From: Impatiens glandulifera
Taxonomy: Eukaryota; Streptophyta; Magnoliopsida; Ericales; Balsaminaceae
Direction of reading: 5' to 3'
Length of the DNA: 64,000 nt
Assembly (NCBI RefSeq): GCF_907164915.1
Contig: NC_061863.1
Span: 11,300,376 to 11,364,375, forward strand
Part shown: positions 38,462 through 52,459 of the stretch, piece by piece
Layout: each line of letters starts with the position of its first letter
How positions within the stretch are numbered: position 1 is the stretch's first letter
Position numbers and translations under genes: made by a program
Notes under the pieces: model-generated
What the model was told of the DNA's origin: nothing
Database searches by the model: none
What the model saw: only the letters and a program-made list of their open reading frames with translations

Positions 38462-38791
38462 CTAAAATTTGATAGTACCTAAGAGAAATTCCAGAAGTCC
38501 AAATATAATGAAAAAGCCTACTAACATGATCCTGTAAAAGAAGATAACTTGAATTATAAACAAAATAATATTATGTGTTTTATAAAACATTTAAAATACA
38601 CAAAAATCAAATGTTTGATCACATCTAATTTCTAGATGCACTTACAAGATAATCAAGCACTTGATGTAGATGACTTCGTTATAGGTCAGAGGACGACGAA
38701 CATGAGGGATGGCCGGAGGAGGGATTTCCGGAAGTGGGATGGTCGGAGGAGGAATGGCCGGAGCTGGGGCTTGAGCTTGGTTCTCGGCCAT
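38462..38791 (-). CDS. Small proline-rich single-span membrane peptide, 71 residues
   Basis: I do not recognise the family. Two exons, 38791-38646 and 38531-38462, are joined by a 114-bp intron with a strong donor (CTT|GTAAGTGC) and a strong acceptor (TTCTTTTACAG). The splice keeps the frame and gives exactly 72 codons including TAG. The start is the ATG of MAENQAQAPAPA, about 45 bp downstream of a TATAAAATA box. Residues 1-32 are Pro/Ala/Ile-rich (PAIPPPTIPLPEIPPPAIPH), then a short polar linker (VRRPLTYNEVIY), then a hydrophobic helix at about 43-66 (starting CLIILIMLVGFFIIFGLLEF), with one Lys near the end. Arginines precede the helix, consistent with a single-span membrane or tail-anchored peptide. 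Expression is not shown; the splice logic and promoter are the support. Confidence 0.6.
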
Positions 38792-38832
38792 TGATGAAAG
38801 TTGATGAGAATAAATGAATGTGACACCCAACC

Positions 38833-38843
38833 TATATTTTATA
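38833..38843 (-). promoter_or_regulatory. TATA box of the small membrane-peptide gene
   Basis: TCTATAAAATATAGG on the minus strand. A start about 30 bp downstream would leave a leader of only ~20 nt before the ATG at 38791. Confidence 0.55.
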
Positions 38844-38844
38844 G

Positions 38845-39507
38845 AGAAAAGATTCCAATTCTACTAAAAGGGTATGTTAGAATTGTGGCTTCAATTTGAT
38901 TTGTATATCATTATAAGAAATCAATTAATGGGATGCAAAAGAGAGACGATTGAAAATGATGGAGACCCAAAAATAAAACCCTTAAAAAAAATTGAATGTT
39001 TCCATTTAATGCATTATTTTTCCAATTAGATTTACAGAAAGCCAACCTATCTTGATATATTGTGAGAAGAGATACCCTCTTTTTAAGTATGACATACAAA
39101 CTATTGAAAAGAAAAATTATAAGAAATCAAAAAAGCTTGTTTTATTTTTATTTTGTAAAATTTTGGAAATCTAGCTAGTCCCTGATTCAACTTATATTTA
39201 TCTTATTTAGAGTACAAAAATATGACATTTTACCTTTTAAACAAAAACAAATTCACTTTCATAATTGCAAGTATAGAAAACTATTATTTTCCAAATGCTG
39301 GGGTAAAGCAAAATAATATTCAAAACCATACCCAAAAGAAAAAATAAGAAAAAGTCTAAATTAAATCTCCAAAACATAATAATATTCAAAAAAAAATATT
39401 AAACACAAAATCCACTTATACCCACAAAATGTGACACAAAAATATCCAAAAAGTTTCAAAGTATCTTAATTAATATCAAAATTACCAAATACAAACCAAG
39501 TTTGCAC
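38845..39507. other. Intergenic DNA between peptide gene and RPL3
   Basis: AT-rich, no gene seen. The part next to 39508 will contain the RPL3 3' UTR. Confidence 0.5.
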
Positions 39508-41847
<2,340 letters not shown>

Positions 41848-42384
41848 CTACATATCGAAAGATTAATCAGAAATGAATTCATATATAAGGGACAATTTAT
41901 TCAAATAATACAAAGTTGTAAGAAGAACAGAATGAATCTGTACAGACATGTCTTAATATGAAATGCATCAATTCATAACATTCAGAAAACCCATCCAACA
42001 AACACAAATTCCAAAAAATTAGTTTACAAAGTGTAACTCAGTTTCAATTCGCAATTGAAACAATGCAATTGCAACTTTTCCAATCCAAAGAAAAATAATG
42101 GGATAAATGATTTAAGAAGGTAGCCCGCAATCACACTTAATCAAGACACAAACTTGCAGCACGGGCACAAACCCAGAAACGGGTTAATATCCACCTCTTA
42201 TTGCCGCTAGGCTAGAAAGAGGTTTCCAATTCAAAGAATCACAGCATATGAACAAGAACAAAATGTTTCAAAAAACTTATCACGGAAGCAGATTGAATCA
42301 CTTCAAAATCTATAAACTAATGACAATGAAGACAATGTGAAAGACAAGAAACGAAATGAATCAAGAAATATAGAGAAAGAGATT

Positions 42385-42472
42385 ACCAACCTCAAGCTTC
42401 AACTGCGGCGGCTAAGGCTTCACCAAAAAAAAGACTTGAACCCTAATTCTCGTCTTCATATATATAGGGTTT
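42385..42472 (-). promoter_or_regulatory. RPL3: RPL3 core promoter and 5'UTR exon
   Basis: Minus strand: AAACCCTATATATATG combines a telo-box (AAACCCTA) and a TATA box (42458-42472). A second telo-box in the other orientation (TTAGGGTT, 42439-42446) follows, then a leader exon up to a donor near GAGGTTGGTAATC (42382-42391). Telo-boxes are a hallmark of plant ribosomal-protein promoters. The leader acceptor is TATGTAG at 41848. Confidence 0.7.
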
Positions 42473-43638
42473 ATCCTCTTAAATCTTAATTAGAAAAGTA
42501 TAAATATGCTCTTAAACTATTCTTACATTTTTATATTTACATCTAAACTTTCTTTTAGTAAGTGGAAGCCATTAAGTTTTTTTTTTTTAAATAATCTTTT
42601 AATTCCTTTTGCAAGTAATTAATGACATAATTTCTTTAGTAAATATTTGTGATTGTATTACATATGAAATCAAATAAATTCAATATCAACAAAGATTGTT
42701 TTTCAAAGAACGAAGTAAAATATAAAGTATTTATGCGAGTAAATTTTATAAATATTTAATTTGTTTTTTACTTGGTTTTATAATCTAAATTTTATTTAGT
42801 TGGTCAATATGTAGTTAATGTAATCATGTATAGAAAATCTTTGACCTTATAATAGTATTTGAAAGAAAATCAATCTAACCAAATAATTACATTTTATAAA
42901 ATGTCCAAAAATTTCAGAGGGATGTGGAAACATTTGATGAGAAATGATAAAATAATTTTTGTTGTAACATTTGATGTAGTTTTGACTATCTATATTGGTC
43001 TTTATTCTATCCCCTATGAATCTAATGAGAGAAAGAAATAGTCAACAAAATAAAGGAAAAAACCTCCTCAAAACATTTCTTACACTCAAAACCTCTTTTC
43101 AAAAACTATTAAAATCCTCACATAGAATTAGCTATATATGAACTAGTGTCAAATGACTTTGATTTCCTTCCAAATATCAATATCATATTGTACTAATAAA
43201 ATAATGTTTGACTTCTTACAAATTAAATACTAAATTGTTGCAATTGAAAACAATTGTATCTAGAAATTTAATAAATTTTTGCAAAGGCAAAACTCACAAA
43301 TTCCAATTGATCTAAATTCATTTTGTAGCATGAAATGATAACATTATAGGTCGATTAAACAATATCATAAGATATAATTTGGATGGGTGGAATTGAAATT
43401 AAAATTGACATTAAAATTGAGAATAAAATTTAATTTGGAATTTCTAACCGATTTAGCATTGAATTCAATACCTATATTTAGAAAACTATAATAAGATTGT
43501 AATTCAATTTCAATTCATACGTCTAAAAAATAATATAATAAAAATAATATGCATATATATTATTTATATTATTAAGATATTGGTTTAACACAATTTATTA
43601 CGATTGCTCAAGTGTTAAAAGTTTTTGTTTAAAGGTCG

Positions 43639-43639
<1 letters not shown>

Positions 43640-43705
<66 letters not shown>
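43640..43705. repeat. TA microsatellite, ~33 repeats
   Basis: Uninterrupted TA run inside the ~690-bp stretch absent from the paralogous segment. Confidence 0.97.
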
Positions 43706-43709
<4 letters not shown>

Positions 43710-44316
43710 ACATGTTAAGTTCATCAATTCAGAAAAATAAAATATTAGTTCGATGTATTAACTTTCTAAATTGAAATATATTATTTCAAAATATTAATTT
43801 ACTAATTTTAAAAAAAAATTACATTTTAATTTTACAAATAAAAAATTATCAATTCAACTTAACCATGTTATAAATATAAAATAATAAGATGTTTTTGTTT
43901 TTAAAAAAGGAATAAGAATTATAAAAAAATATTGAGAAGAATTCTATTTGAAATTCTAACTCTTCTTACTTTTAAATATTCTACTTAAACCTAAGAATTA
44001 GAATTATACTCATTCAAATACCAATTTCATAGTTATCATACACATTATAATTGTATTTATATTGGTCAATTAATATTTGGGATGTGAACATTGTCTATTT
44101 TTACGAATTTTGAAATGTATTATTAATAACATATTTGTATGCACTCTCACCCCCAATAAACTAAACATCACATAACAGGTTGAGAAAATGAAATGTATTT
44201 ATACACTTCTCAAGATAGAAACTTATACACTGCTCAATGAGGACTTATTTCTAATTTAATTTAGTCATTGTTTCCAACACTCCCCTCACGTTAGGAGTGA
44301 ATAGATTAAAAACTCC

Positions 44317-45950
44317 TTACTTGCCAAGAATGAGGTTGAAGAAGGTTTTATCTAGAGACTTCGTGAAGATGTCGGCCAATTGGTTCTTGCTCATCACGTA
44401 AGGTGTTTCAATTTGGCCAGATTGTACTTTCTCTCGTATAAAGTGACAATCAACTTCAATATATTTGGTTCGTTCATAAAAAACGAGATTAGATGCAATA
44501 TGACATGTTGCTTGGTTATCGCAATACATTTTCATAGGTTTATTGTGAGATATTCTCATATCTTAGAGTAGATACTTAATCCAGATAAGTTCGCTAACTG
44601 TAGTGGCCATAGCCCGATATTTCGTTTCATCGCTGGATCTTGCAACCACATATTTCTTCTTGCTACGCCAAGTGACTAGATTCCCGCCAGCAAATGTATA
44701 GAATTCGATGGTTGATTTTCGATCATTACATCATACCTAGTCTACATTTGAATATCCAATAATGTTTGAGCAATAATTTCTTTTAAGCCAAATTCCTTGT
44801 CCTGGAGTAGCCTTGAGATACTGAAGTATTCTTTCAACAACTTTGAGGTGGCTTGTTCGTGGAGCATGCATGTACTGGCTTACTGCGCTAATAGAAAAAT
44901 GATATATGGTCGAGTAACAATTAAATATATAAGTTTACCCACTAATATTTGATACCTTCCGATATCTGGTAACAACTCACCATCTTTAGAGTTAAGTTAG
45001 GAGAGGTGTCCATGGGAGTATAAGTTGATTTTAATCCTAACTTCCATGTTTCATTTAATAAATCTAGTGTATATTTTCTTTAAGACAAGAACAACCCTTT
45101 TGTGAATGTGATATCTCCACCCCCAAGAAAATACTTAAGAATACCTAAGTTTTTGATATCAAAAGTTCATTGTAAGTACATTTAATTTTTTTTTATTTCT
45201 TCATCATCATTTTCAGTAATTATAATATCATCTACATAAATAAAAATAAAATAGATGAGTTTTAATAAACAAGGAGGAATCTGCCGTACTTTTTTTGAAA
45301 CCATTTTGAAGAAGTGCATTACTTAATTTAAAGTACCAAGCTCTGGAAGATTGTTTTAGTCCATATATAGCTTTATTAAGTTTACAAACACAATTAGAAC
45401 TCAAGTTCTCTTTGTGACCTGGAGGAAGAACCATATACACTTTCTCATTTAAATCACCCTACAGAAAAGCATTTTTTACGTACATTTTAAAAAGGTTCCA
45501 ATATTTATTAGTAGCAATTGATAAGATAATTCAAACCGTGTTCATTTTAACTACATGAGTAAATGTTTCCTCGTAATCTATACCATATGTTTGAGTATAT
45601 CCTTTTGCTATTAGACGAGCCTTGTATCTATTTATTTTTCCATTACAGTCATATTTTATTTTAAATACCCATTTGCAACCAATAGTTTTTTTCCTATAGG
45701 GGATACAACAATGTCCCAAGTATGATTTTTTTTCAAGTGCTTCTATAGCTCCTCACACATAGCTTGTTGCCATAAAGGGTTAAAAACAGCTTCTTGAAAA
45801 TTGCTAGGCTTGACGTTATTTATACCAGTTAAGAAGTTATAATATGATGGAGATATTTTTTCATAGAATAAGAATTTTTGAATAGGGTAGGATACCTTAT
45901 AAGTAACATAGTCATCGAGTTTTGCAGGTAGTCGGCTAGGACGCAAGAAT
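44317..45950 (-). pseudogene. Copia reverse transcriptase and RNase H remnant
   Basis: The RVT_2-type reverse transcriptase starts with LPAKLDDYVTY and WQQAMCEEL (45930-45745), then KTIGCKWVFKIKYD and KARLIAKGYTQTYGIDYEET (45700-45540), then PPGHKENLSSNCVCKLNKAI and YGLKQSSRAWYFKL (45430-45290). The catalytic YVDD (followed by IIITEND) lies at about 45237 but in a shifted frame. RNase H is recognisable at 44559-44317: MYCDNQATCHIASN, ERTKYIEVDCHFIREKV and LADIFTKSL. At least three frame changes prevent a single product. Confidence 0.85.
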
Positions 45951-45981
45951 CTTCTTACACCTTCATGTTCTGATAATTTTT

Positions 45982-46870
45982 CTAACTCATTTGTTTCATG
46001 ATCTCCTTCTGAAATAGGTTGGCTATCTTGTTCTCGTAGATTTCCGATCCATGTGACTCGTGATTTCCTCTTGAGAATTCTCTCCCTAAGATGGTACCGG
46101 ATTCCAAGTTATTGCTCCCTAAGAATTCATTTTCTACATATACATCTTCAAAAGGGTTGAAAGTATGAATAAAATCGTTAAAATAATAATAATAATAATT
46201 TCTTTGAAAATGGCTTGTGCTCTTTAAATGTAACATTTCTTGAAAAGTAAATTTTGTTAGTGTCAGTATCATAAAATGATACCCTTTTCGAGTTGTGGAA
46301 TATCCAAGAAATATGGCTTTGATAGAAGATGCACTAAGTTTATCAGTGCGATTAATGTGGACAAAACATGTGCAACTGAAGACACGCAAATGTTTATAAA
46401 AGATTTTTTTGTTATTTAAAACATTGAGTGGAGCTTTCATTCAATACAGATGTAGGAAGTCTGTTTATAAGTTGAACGGTTGTAAGAAGGGCATCAGACC
46501 AAAATCTCTTAGGAGCATTATATTACAAAAGTAAAGCTCAAGTGACCTCGAGAAGATGTCTATTTTTTTGTTCGGCAACACCATTTTGGGTCGGACATAG
46601 ATGAACTACGCCCTTTGATTTGAAAAAATTAAGAATTTTGAGTTAATGTATCCAGTTCCATTATCAGATCGAAAGTTTTTAATTGTTCCATTAAAATGAT
46701 TTTCTGCAAATGAATTAAATTCAAGAAATTGCTCATAAACCTCCACCTTTGAGGTTAAAAGATAAATCCAAGTTGTATGTGAGATACCACGAATGAAGCT
46801 AACATAATTTCGAAAATTATTATACGAATTGATAGGTGCAAGACCCCAGACACTTGAATGTATCAATTCT
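45982..46870 (-). pseudogene. Copia integrase remnant
   Basis: The integrase core shows IHSSVWGLAPI, where the family has IHSDVWG, so the first catalytic Asp is lost (46864). Next come ISHTTWIYLLTSKVEVYEQF and FRSDNGTGYINSKF, with the second catalytic Asp present (about 46675). The C-terminal part continues at 46440-45982 with LNNKKIFYKHLRVFSCTCFV and AIFLGYSTTRKGYHF. Part of the core between 46600 and 46440 is out of frame. Confidence 0.82.
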
Positions 46871-47230
46871 AGAGAAGCTTTAGTTTTATTAGTAGAGATG
46901 GGAAAATGAAGTTTTGTTTGTTTTGAAAATTGACAAATATCACAAATTGAGCAATAATTATCTATTTAAAATTTTGTTTCAATACTTTTTTAGACGGATG
47001 CCATAGCCTTTGATGCCATAAATCGTACTTAGAACAAAGATATGTATTTAAAACACTTTTAGAAAAATAAACAATGTAAATATCGTTAACAAGTTATCCT
47101 TCACTAATCTTCATTCTCATCAACTTGTCCTGATACATGACACATTTGTTTTAAGATCTTTAGTAATCTTACTAACAGATTATAAATTTGGGGATAATTG
47201 CGGAACATAAATAATATTGTCAATCTTTTT

Positions 47231-48485
47231 TTAAAATATTTTAATAGACTCTTGTCCTAAGATGGGCATATTTGAATCATTAGTAGTTTTAACATTTTGC
47301 TGTGAATTTTTAATAGAAAGATCCAAAAAAATATTATTGTTTCCACTCATATGATCTGAAACTCCTGAATCAACTACCCAATAATTAAGGTTATTGCAAA
47401 AATATGTAAAATACTTATAAAAAATACTTGGGTCCACCTTTGATATGGACCGAGCCTCTTGAGTTTGCATAAATTTAGTGAACTGATCAAAAAGACTATT
47501 GAAATTGGGTTGATTGTTTGACCTAGTTGACATATTAAAGTTGGATTGTCCAGTTGTTGGTCCATTACTCTAGTCTATTTGAGATTTTCTCTCTTCTTCG
47601 TTGCTTTGAGCAAAAAAACCCTTCGGGTTTCTTCCTTTAGAAACTCTTCCTTGTTCTTCACCATTTCTTTTTGTCGTACGAAGATGAGGATAGTGTATGA
47701 AACAAAATTCCTACACATGACCCTGTTTCTTACAGTGATTGCAGAAGAGATTGCTATTTCGTTGAAAGTTCTACGATTTGTTACCAAAAAAGCTTGATTT
47801 TCACATGTTGCTTGTCCCTTGCCTCCCATAGCGCTCATTCGTGTCTCCTCTTGTTGCAACCTTGAGACCACATCATCGAAAGATGGAAGATTAAGAGACA
47901 AAAGGATCTAAACGCGGATGACATCCCAAGTCTGATCTAGGGAAGCAAGCAACTGATATATCCCTTCTTGTTCTTGTCATTCTTGCAAGGTATTCTCATC
48001 ATTGGTCAGAGGTAAGTACAAGAAAATGTCTTCTTTTTTCTAGTGAGCTCACCAACGACTTTAGTAATCGACTTCGGTCCCTTTTTTAGGGACTAAATTT
48101 CATACCTCAGTTGATATTTGTACGCATAATTTTGAGTATTTTCATATCTTTTATTGACTAAATCCCATATTTCCCCTACTGAATTCTTTCCCGAGAATGT
48201 TTTTGAAATTCTCGGATCCATGGAGTTTAGAAGCCAGCTCATGATTTGATAATCACGATCTTCCCATTCCTTGACTTTTTTTTTAGATTATCCTTAGTGG
48301 ATTTCTCTGTGATAGTTGGTTTGGTTGATGTTATAGAAATATGACCAAATTTGAGCCTCCCTTTGAGGAATATAGTTGTTGATCGTGCCTAAGAGATGTA
48401 CTTCTTTTTGTTCAAAAGAACCGAGGTGATCTTCCCGGTTGAGTGACTATCAGTAAAGTTGCTCCCGAGAGTAGACATCATCGGC
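47231..48485 (-). pseudogene. Copia gag and protease remnant
   Basis: gag starts near 48480 (MSTLGSNFTDS) and shows VLLNKKKYIS, then SWLLNSMDPRISKTF and IWDLVNKRYENTQN in successive frames, and FDDVVSRLQQEETRMS near 47890. The zinc knuckle is barely traceable. The aspartic protease is read from WVVDSGVSDHMSG (47385-47345), keeping the DSG triad. Premature stops and frame changes throughout. Confidence 0.75.
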
Positions 48486-48529
48486 TTTAGAGAAATAGAG
48501 ATTTTTTGAGATTAAAAAAATGCACAACA

Positions 48530-48749
48530 ATCAGTGTTAGCATAAAAGAAAAAATTAGGCCGAGATTAACTACTCTAGAAAGTGAAATGTATTAATATGC
48601 CTGTTAGTTTGACAAGTGAAACTATTTATACAAGGATATAAAGGAGCAATACACAACTCAATGAGAAACTTATACACTTCCCAAGATCAAAACTTATATA
48701 CTACCAAGGAGGACTTATCTCTAATTTAATTTATTCATTGTTTCCAACA
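48530..48749 (-). repeat. Copia 5' LTR
   Basis: On the minus strand it starts TGTTGGAAACAATGAATAAA. The last ~100 bp nearest 48749 match the short 3' LTR at 44174-44279, ending in TTGTTTCCAACA on the plus strand in both. The inner boundary is approximate; no convincing primer-binding site remains. Confidence 0.65.
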
Positions 48750-49036
48750 TGCTATATATTTTTTTAAATGAATAGAGCCAGGTAATTTATCGACAACCTC
48801 ACTTATTTTTAATTAAAATAAATCTAAATCAAAAACTTGAAGCCTCTCCTTCTTCCTTTTTCCTTCTTTACACAAAAAAGACAAATTAACTTTTATTTCT
48901 TCATTGTCTTTTATTTATTTATTGAGTCTTAATTTGTATCTAGAATGGATCGACCACCAAACCTATACAATGGTACAAAGTATAATGAAGAAGATAATTA
49001 TCCTAGAGATGATACAAAACATATTTTATAATATAG

Positions 49037-49170
49037 AGTCAAACCAAACTATATTTTCTAATCTTCTCTTTCAGTATAGCCGCATCGAGTTGAATATCTC
49101 AATATCCCTGAGGTCTAGGGTTCGAGCTCGTCAGACGATATGTTTTGATGCCAACATTTTAAAAAAAGAT
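49037..49170 (+). mobile_element. SINE-like insertion with pol III boxes
   Basis: About 135 bp present here but absent from the paralogous segment, where the flanks GAGTCAAA and TAACATTGTAATTTCTTA are almost adjacent (about 63707-63740). It contains TAGCCGCATCGAGTTGA (box A-like) and CTGAGGTCTAGGGTTCGAGC (box B GGTTCGAG), 40-50 bp apart, and ends in an A-rich tail (TTTTAAAAAAAGAT). That is the layout of a tRNA-derived SINE. It is unrelated in sequence to the ~300-bp units at 3.1 kb. Confidence 0.6.
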
Positions 49171-49727
49171 TAACATTGTAATTTCTTATTGGTATATCAT
49201 GTATTTATAAATTCAAGTATTATATTTATTTAGTTTTGTGAGCATTCTTTCTAGGTTGTGAGTACAAAAAAATGTGTATAATTTAAGTTGTCACATTTAG
49301 TTAGATATTTAAGGAAGGGGTGCTTGATTTGATTTGCTGCATCTAAGTTCTCAAACTCATCAAAACCTGATGCACCTTCAAGAGCTTGCATTCAAATTAT
49401 AGAAATTACAAGTAACATATAACAAAAGAAGAGATTGTGTCGTTTCTTTTTCATGGATATGTTGCTCGTGCTACTCGAACTGCGAATATAACAATCGTGA
49501 TCGATCAACTTTTAAATATTAAAGAACAAAATATCTTATATTTTAACTATGATTATAAGTAACATATATAATAGAGATATGACATATAAACACCTTTGGT
49601 TCAAATATCAAGCAAACCATAAACATAATAATGATCAAATACAAAAACACATAATTATAAAACTTCAACTCAATTTTATTACACAAAAGAAATAAAGAAA
49701 CCAACTTATGGTTAGAGGAGGGTTGCC

Positions 49728-50133
49728 CTAGTGCTTGTTCTCGCCCTCAGCCTCTTTCCTCTCCTTTTTGGCCTCCTTCTTCTCATGGTGCTGATGGAAA
49801 GCTAATCCGCCAGATCCAACAGCTATCGTTGCCGCGATCTCTTCCTTTATCTTGTGACTATGTGCATTTTCCGGGTCCTTCTTCGCCTTATGCTTCTCAT
49901 GCTGACAAAACCGAGTATAAATTTTATCATAATATATAGTAGATCATGAATCGGAATATAAGACTAATAATAGTATCGAGGCCGTGACATACCAAGGCAT
50001 AGGCGCCTGCAGCAACAGCACCGAGTTCCCCGAGTTGTTGGAGACGTTTGTGGTGCTTCTCTTCCTTCTCGTGATCAACGGGTCCGTCTTCCTTTTTGTG
50101 GTGGAAAAAGTGATGCTTCTTCTCCTCTTCCAT
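49728..50133 (-). CDS. ASR: ABA/WDS-induced (ASR) protein, 104 residues
   Basis: Abscisic stress ripening protein: a small, His/Lys/Glu-rich, largely disordered plant protein that binds zinc and, in characterised members, acts as a chaperone-like protein and DNA-binding factor under drought. Exon 1 (50133-49993) encodes [20 protein letters not shown], then [20 protein letters not shown] and AAGAYAL. Exon 2 (49901-49728) encodes [40 protein letters not shown] and a Lys/Glu tail ending ENKH. The intron falls after GAYAL, the family position, with a GTATGT donor and GTCAG acceptor. TATA box (TTATATAAAC) at about 50198-50207. A second copy lies 2 kb away. Intact. Confidence 0.95.
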
Positions 50134-50499
50134 TAGTGATTCTTCTTAATTAACTTGTTTATGTTAATCTTAATGGTGATTAATGGTAGGTTATGTACTC
50201 TGTTTATATAATGATCAAAGAATAATTGTGGGGATTTCTTAATTAATTAAGAATTATGCAACTTGACGTTGCTCCTTCCAACTAAATAGTGACAACTCCT
50301 TGCAAGATTATTTTTCAAGGACACGACAATGCAACTTTGTGAAACAAAGTCAGGTTATATATATTCTAAAAAAATATATATTTAAAAGAAGTTACAAAGT
50401 CATTTCTTATTGGTCAACTTGTTTCCACTATTTATATTTGAGTTAATGTTAATGTACATTGCACTATTCTATTTAACTAGATTAAATTTTATAGTAAGA

Positions 50500-51324
50500 A
50501 TAATATTATTAGTCGGTATCGGTCATTTTGTTGTTCATATCATCTGATTGAGCTCACCAGTTCCGCAACTATTACCGTGGTTGTTGTCAATGGGGATCCC
50601 CATTCCGAAAGGTTACTAGGCCTCCATTAGGTCCAAAGTTGTATGTCACTACTATGGTGCCGGTAGATTCACTGCTTCAGCGTCGTTATCAGACATTACA
50701 GGTTGAGCATCTATTTTTCATATATCACTCCACACCGAGAAGAATGATGTGTACCTCCAGCAACAACCAGAATGGAACCATAGACTCGTAGACTCCTATG
50801 CAGAGAAGAGTTACAGTCTAATCACTGCTCCGTAGGCTCCCCATTTCTTGCATGCTATAGTTATTCGTTTCTCTCGACGGAAGGAATGGGAGATTAACGA
50901 TAAGCCAGATGCTTCGCAAAACATATTCCACTTTAAGGCATTTCGTTGCACTTAAATCACCCTCGTGAAGAGGCACATTCGATACCATTGATGTCCAATA
51001 TATAGCTTTGATAGTAATGATTGGATCTATTACTATAAAGTCCATTGAGTATAACAAAGCAAATGATAGTATAACCATCAACATTGGGATGATACTAGGA
51101 AATATAGTCTGAATAATCTCGATATTAGTTCCATTACCAATTATTTGCGGGATTGGATTTTTTATAGTGAAAATGCCATAAAATGCAACCAAGATCCGTG
51201 ATACATAAACCAAAATAAGAATGAGGAAGAAAAAGTTGTGATGATGCAATTCCTGAGAAATCCGTGTTCGTTTCCTTCTTAGCATCAAATATGACAAATT
51301 CCCGAATCTAAAGTTGTTTTTCAT
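50500..51324 (-). pseudogene. Mitochondrial cox2 fragment in the nucleus (NUMT)
   Basis: A 168-codon frame (51324-50818) contains the membrane-anchor region of cytochrome c oxidase subunit 2: [55 protein letters not shown] and PIITIKAI. The wording follows plant mitochondrial cox2. After KAI a 2-bp insertion shifts the frame; the shifted frame then reads IGHQWYR, as in cox2, and homology stops near 50992. That is close to where plant cox2 carries a group II intron, so the following sequence may be intron-derived. The copper-binding domain is absent. It is dead mitochondrial DNA lying between the two ASR copies; 50500-50990 may also be organellar, but I could not identify it. Confidence 0.8.
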
Positions 51325-51861
51325 ATTTTCAATAAAGAGTTACTGAAAATAATTTTTTATTAAAAACCTATTTAAATGTATTCTTCATTATTTGTATTAG
51401 TTTTTCACTATTTTAGTCGTAAAATTATTATTTGACAAAACATTTTTTTAGTGTAGTTTATAACTCTTCGAGTATGTCGTTCAAAATATTTGATAAAGAT
51501 TTTTTGATGCTGTTTCAGCTTACTCTATTTTAAAATTAATCGTTTAAGAACTCAAATAATCCGTCTTTGAAGTGACCATTAACCAATGGTATAATTTTTG
51601 AATATTCTCTTTTGAATATTTTGTTTTTTTAATTTAAATATATTTGAATATCTGCATTATCTAATATTTACTTTCATTATGTGTGTAGATTTTATATTGT
51701 ATTATCTATTATGATATCACAAAACACCTTTGGTTCAAATATCAAGCAAATCATAAACATAATAATGATCAAATACAAAAACACATAATTATAAAACTTC
51801 AACTCAATTTTATTACACAAAAGAAATAAAGAATCCAACTTATGGTTAGAGGAGCGTTGCC

Positions 51862-52275
51862 CTAGTGCTTGTTCTCGACTTCTTTCTTCTCCTTTTTGGC
51901 CTCCTTCTTCTCATGGTGCTGATGGAAAGCTAATCCGCCAGATCCAACAGCTATTGTTGCCGCGATCTCTTCCTTTATCTTGTGATTATGTGCATTCTCC
52001 GGGTCCTTCTTTGCTTTATGCTTCTCATGCTGACAAAACGAGTACAAATTTCATCAATTTATTTAAATAATAGTAGATCGTAAATCAGAATATAAGACTA
52101 ATAATTAGTACACGAAATCGAAGTCGTGACATACCAAGGCATAGGCGCCTGCGGCAACAGCACCGAGTTCCCCGAGTTGTTGGAGATGTTTGTGGTGCTT
52201 CTCTTCCTTCTCGTGATCAACGGGTCCATCTTCCTTTTTGTGGTGGAAAAAGTGATGCTTCTTCTCCTCTTCCAT
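51862..52275 (-). CDS. ASR: ABA/WDS-induced (ASR) protein, second tandem copy, 102 residues
   Basis: Near-identical to the ASR gene 2 kb to the left. Exon 1 (52275-52135) and exon 2 (52029-51862), same splice position and same flanking promoter (TATA in TTATATAAAC at about 52344-52353; TGTCC/GGACACG-type motif further upstream in both). The product differs mainly in the tail ([15 protein letters not shown]), shorter by two residues, and in NAHNHK for NAHSHK. Homology extends past both ends, so the duplication covered promoter, gene and 3' region. Intact. Confidence 0.95.
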
Positions 52276-52459
52276 TAATGATTCTTCTTAATTAACTAAT
52301 TGTTTATGTCAATCTTAATGGTGGTTAATGGTAGGTTATGCACTCTGTTTATATAATGACCAAAGAATAATGTTGGGGATTTCTTAATTAATTAAGAATT
52401 ATGCAACTTGATGTTGCTCCTTAGTCCTTCCAACTACAAGATTAATTTTAATGGACACG

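Larger units (their letters stand above)
44174..48749 (-). mobile_element. Ty1/Copia LTR retrotransposon, degenerate
   Basis: Minus-strand element. The 5' LTR (about 48530-48749) begins TGTTGGAAACAATG; the 3' LTR (44174-44279) is internally shortened to ~105 bp. It is preceded by the polypurine tract GTGAGGGGAG (44290-44281). Between are gag, protease, integrase, reverse transcriptase and RNase H remnants in Copia order. Compared with the empty paralogous site near 63430 the insertion is clean, but the ends are too altered to read a 5-bp target copy. Many stops and frameshifts; not autonomous. Confidence 0.9.
42710..49400. repeat. Duplicated segment, left copy (interrupted)
   Basis: Homologous, in the same orientation, to 61505-64000. 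Matching blocks are about 42710-43345, 44045-44173 and 48750-49400 against 61505-62170, 62190-62280 and 63400-64000. It is interrupted by ~690 bp with a TA microsatellite, a Copia element and a SINE-like insertion. No gene is recognised in the shared sequence. Confidence 0.8.

Noticed and set aside
44174..48749. Active Copia element
   Set aside because: Frameshifts in gag, integrase and reverse transcriptase, a lost integrase Asp and a truncated 3' LTR.
50818..51324. Intact 168-residue membrane protein gene
   Set aside because: The sequence is the cox2 anchor region with a frameshift at its end and no copper domain; better explained as mitochondrial DNA.
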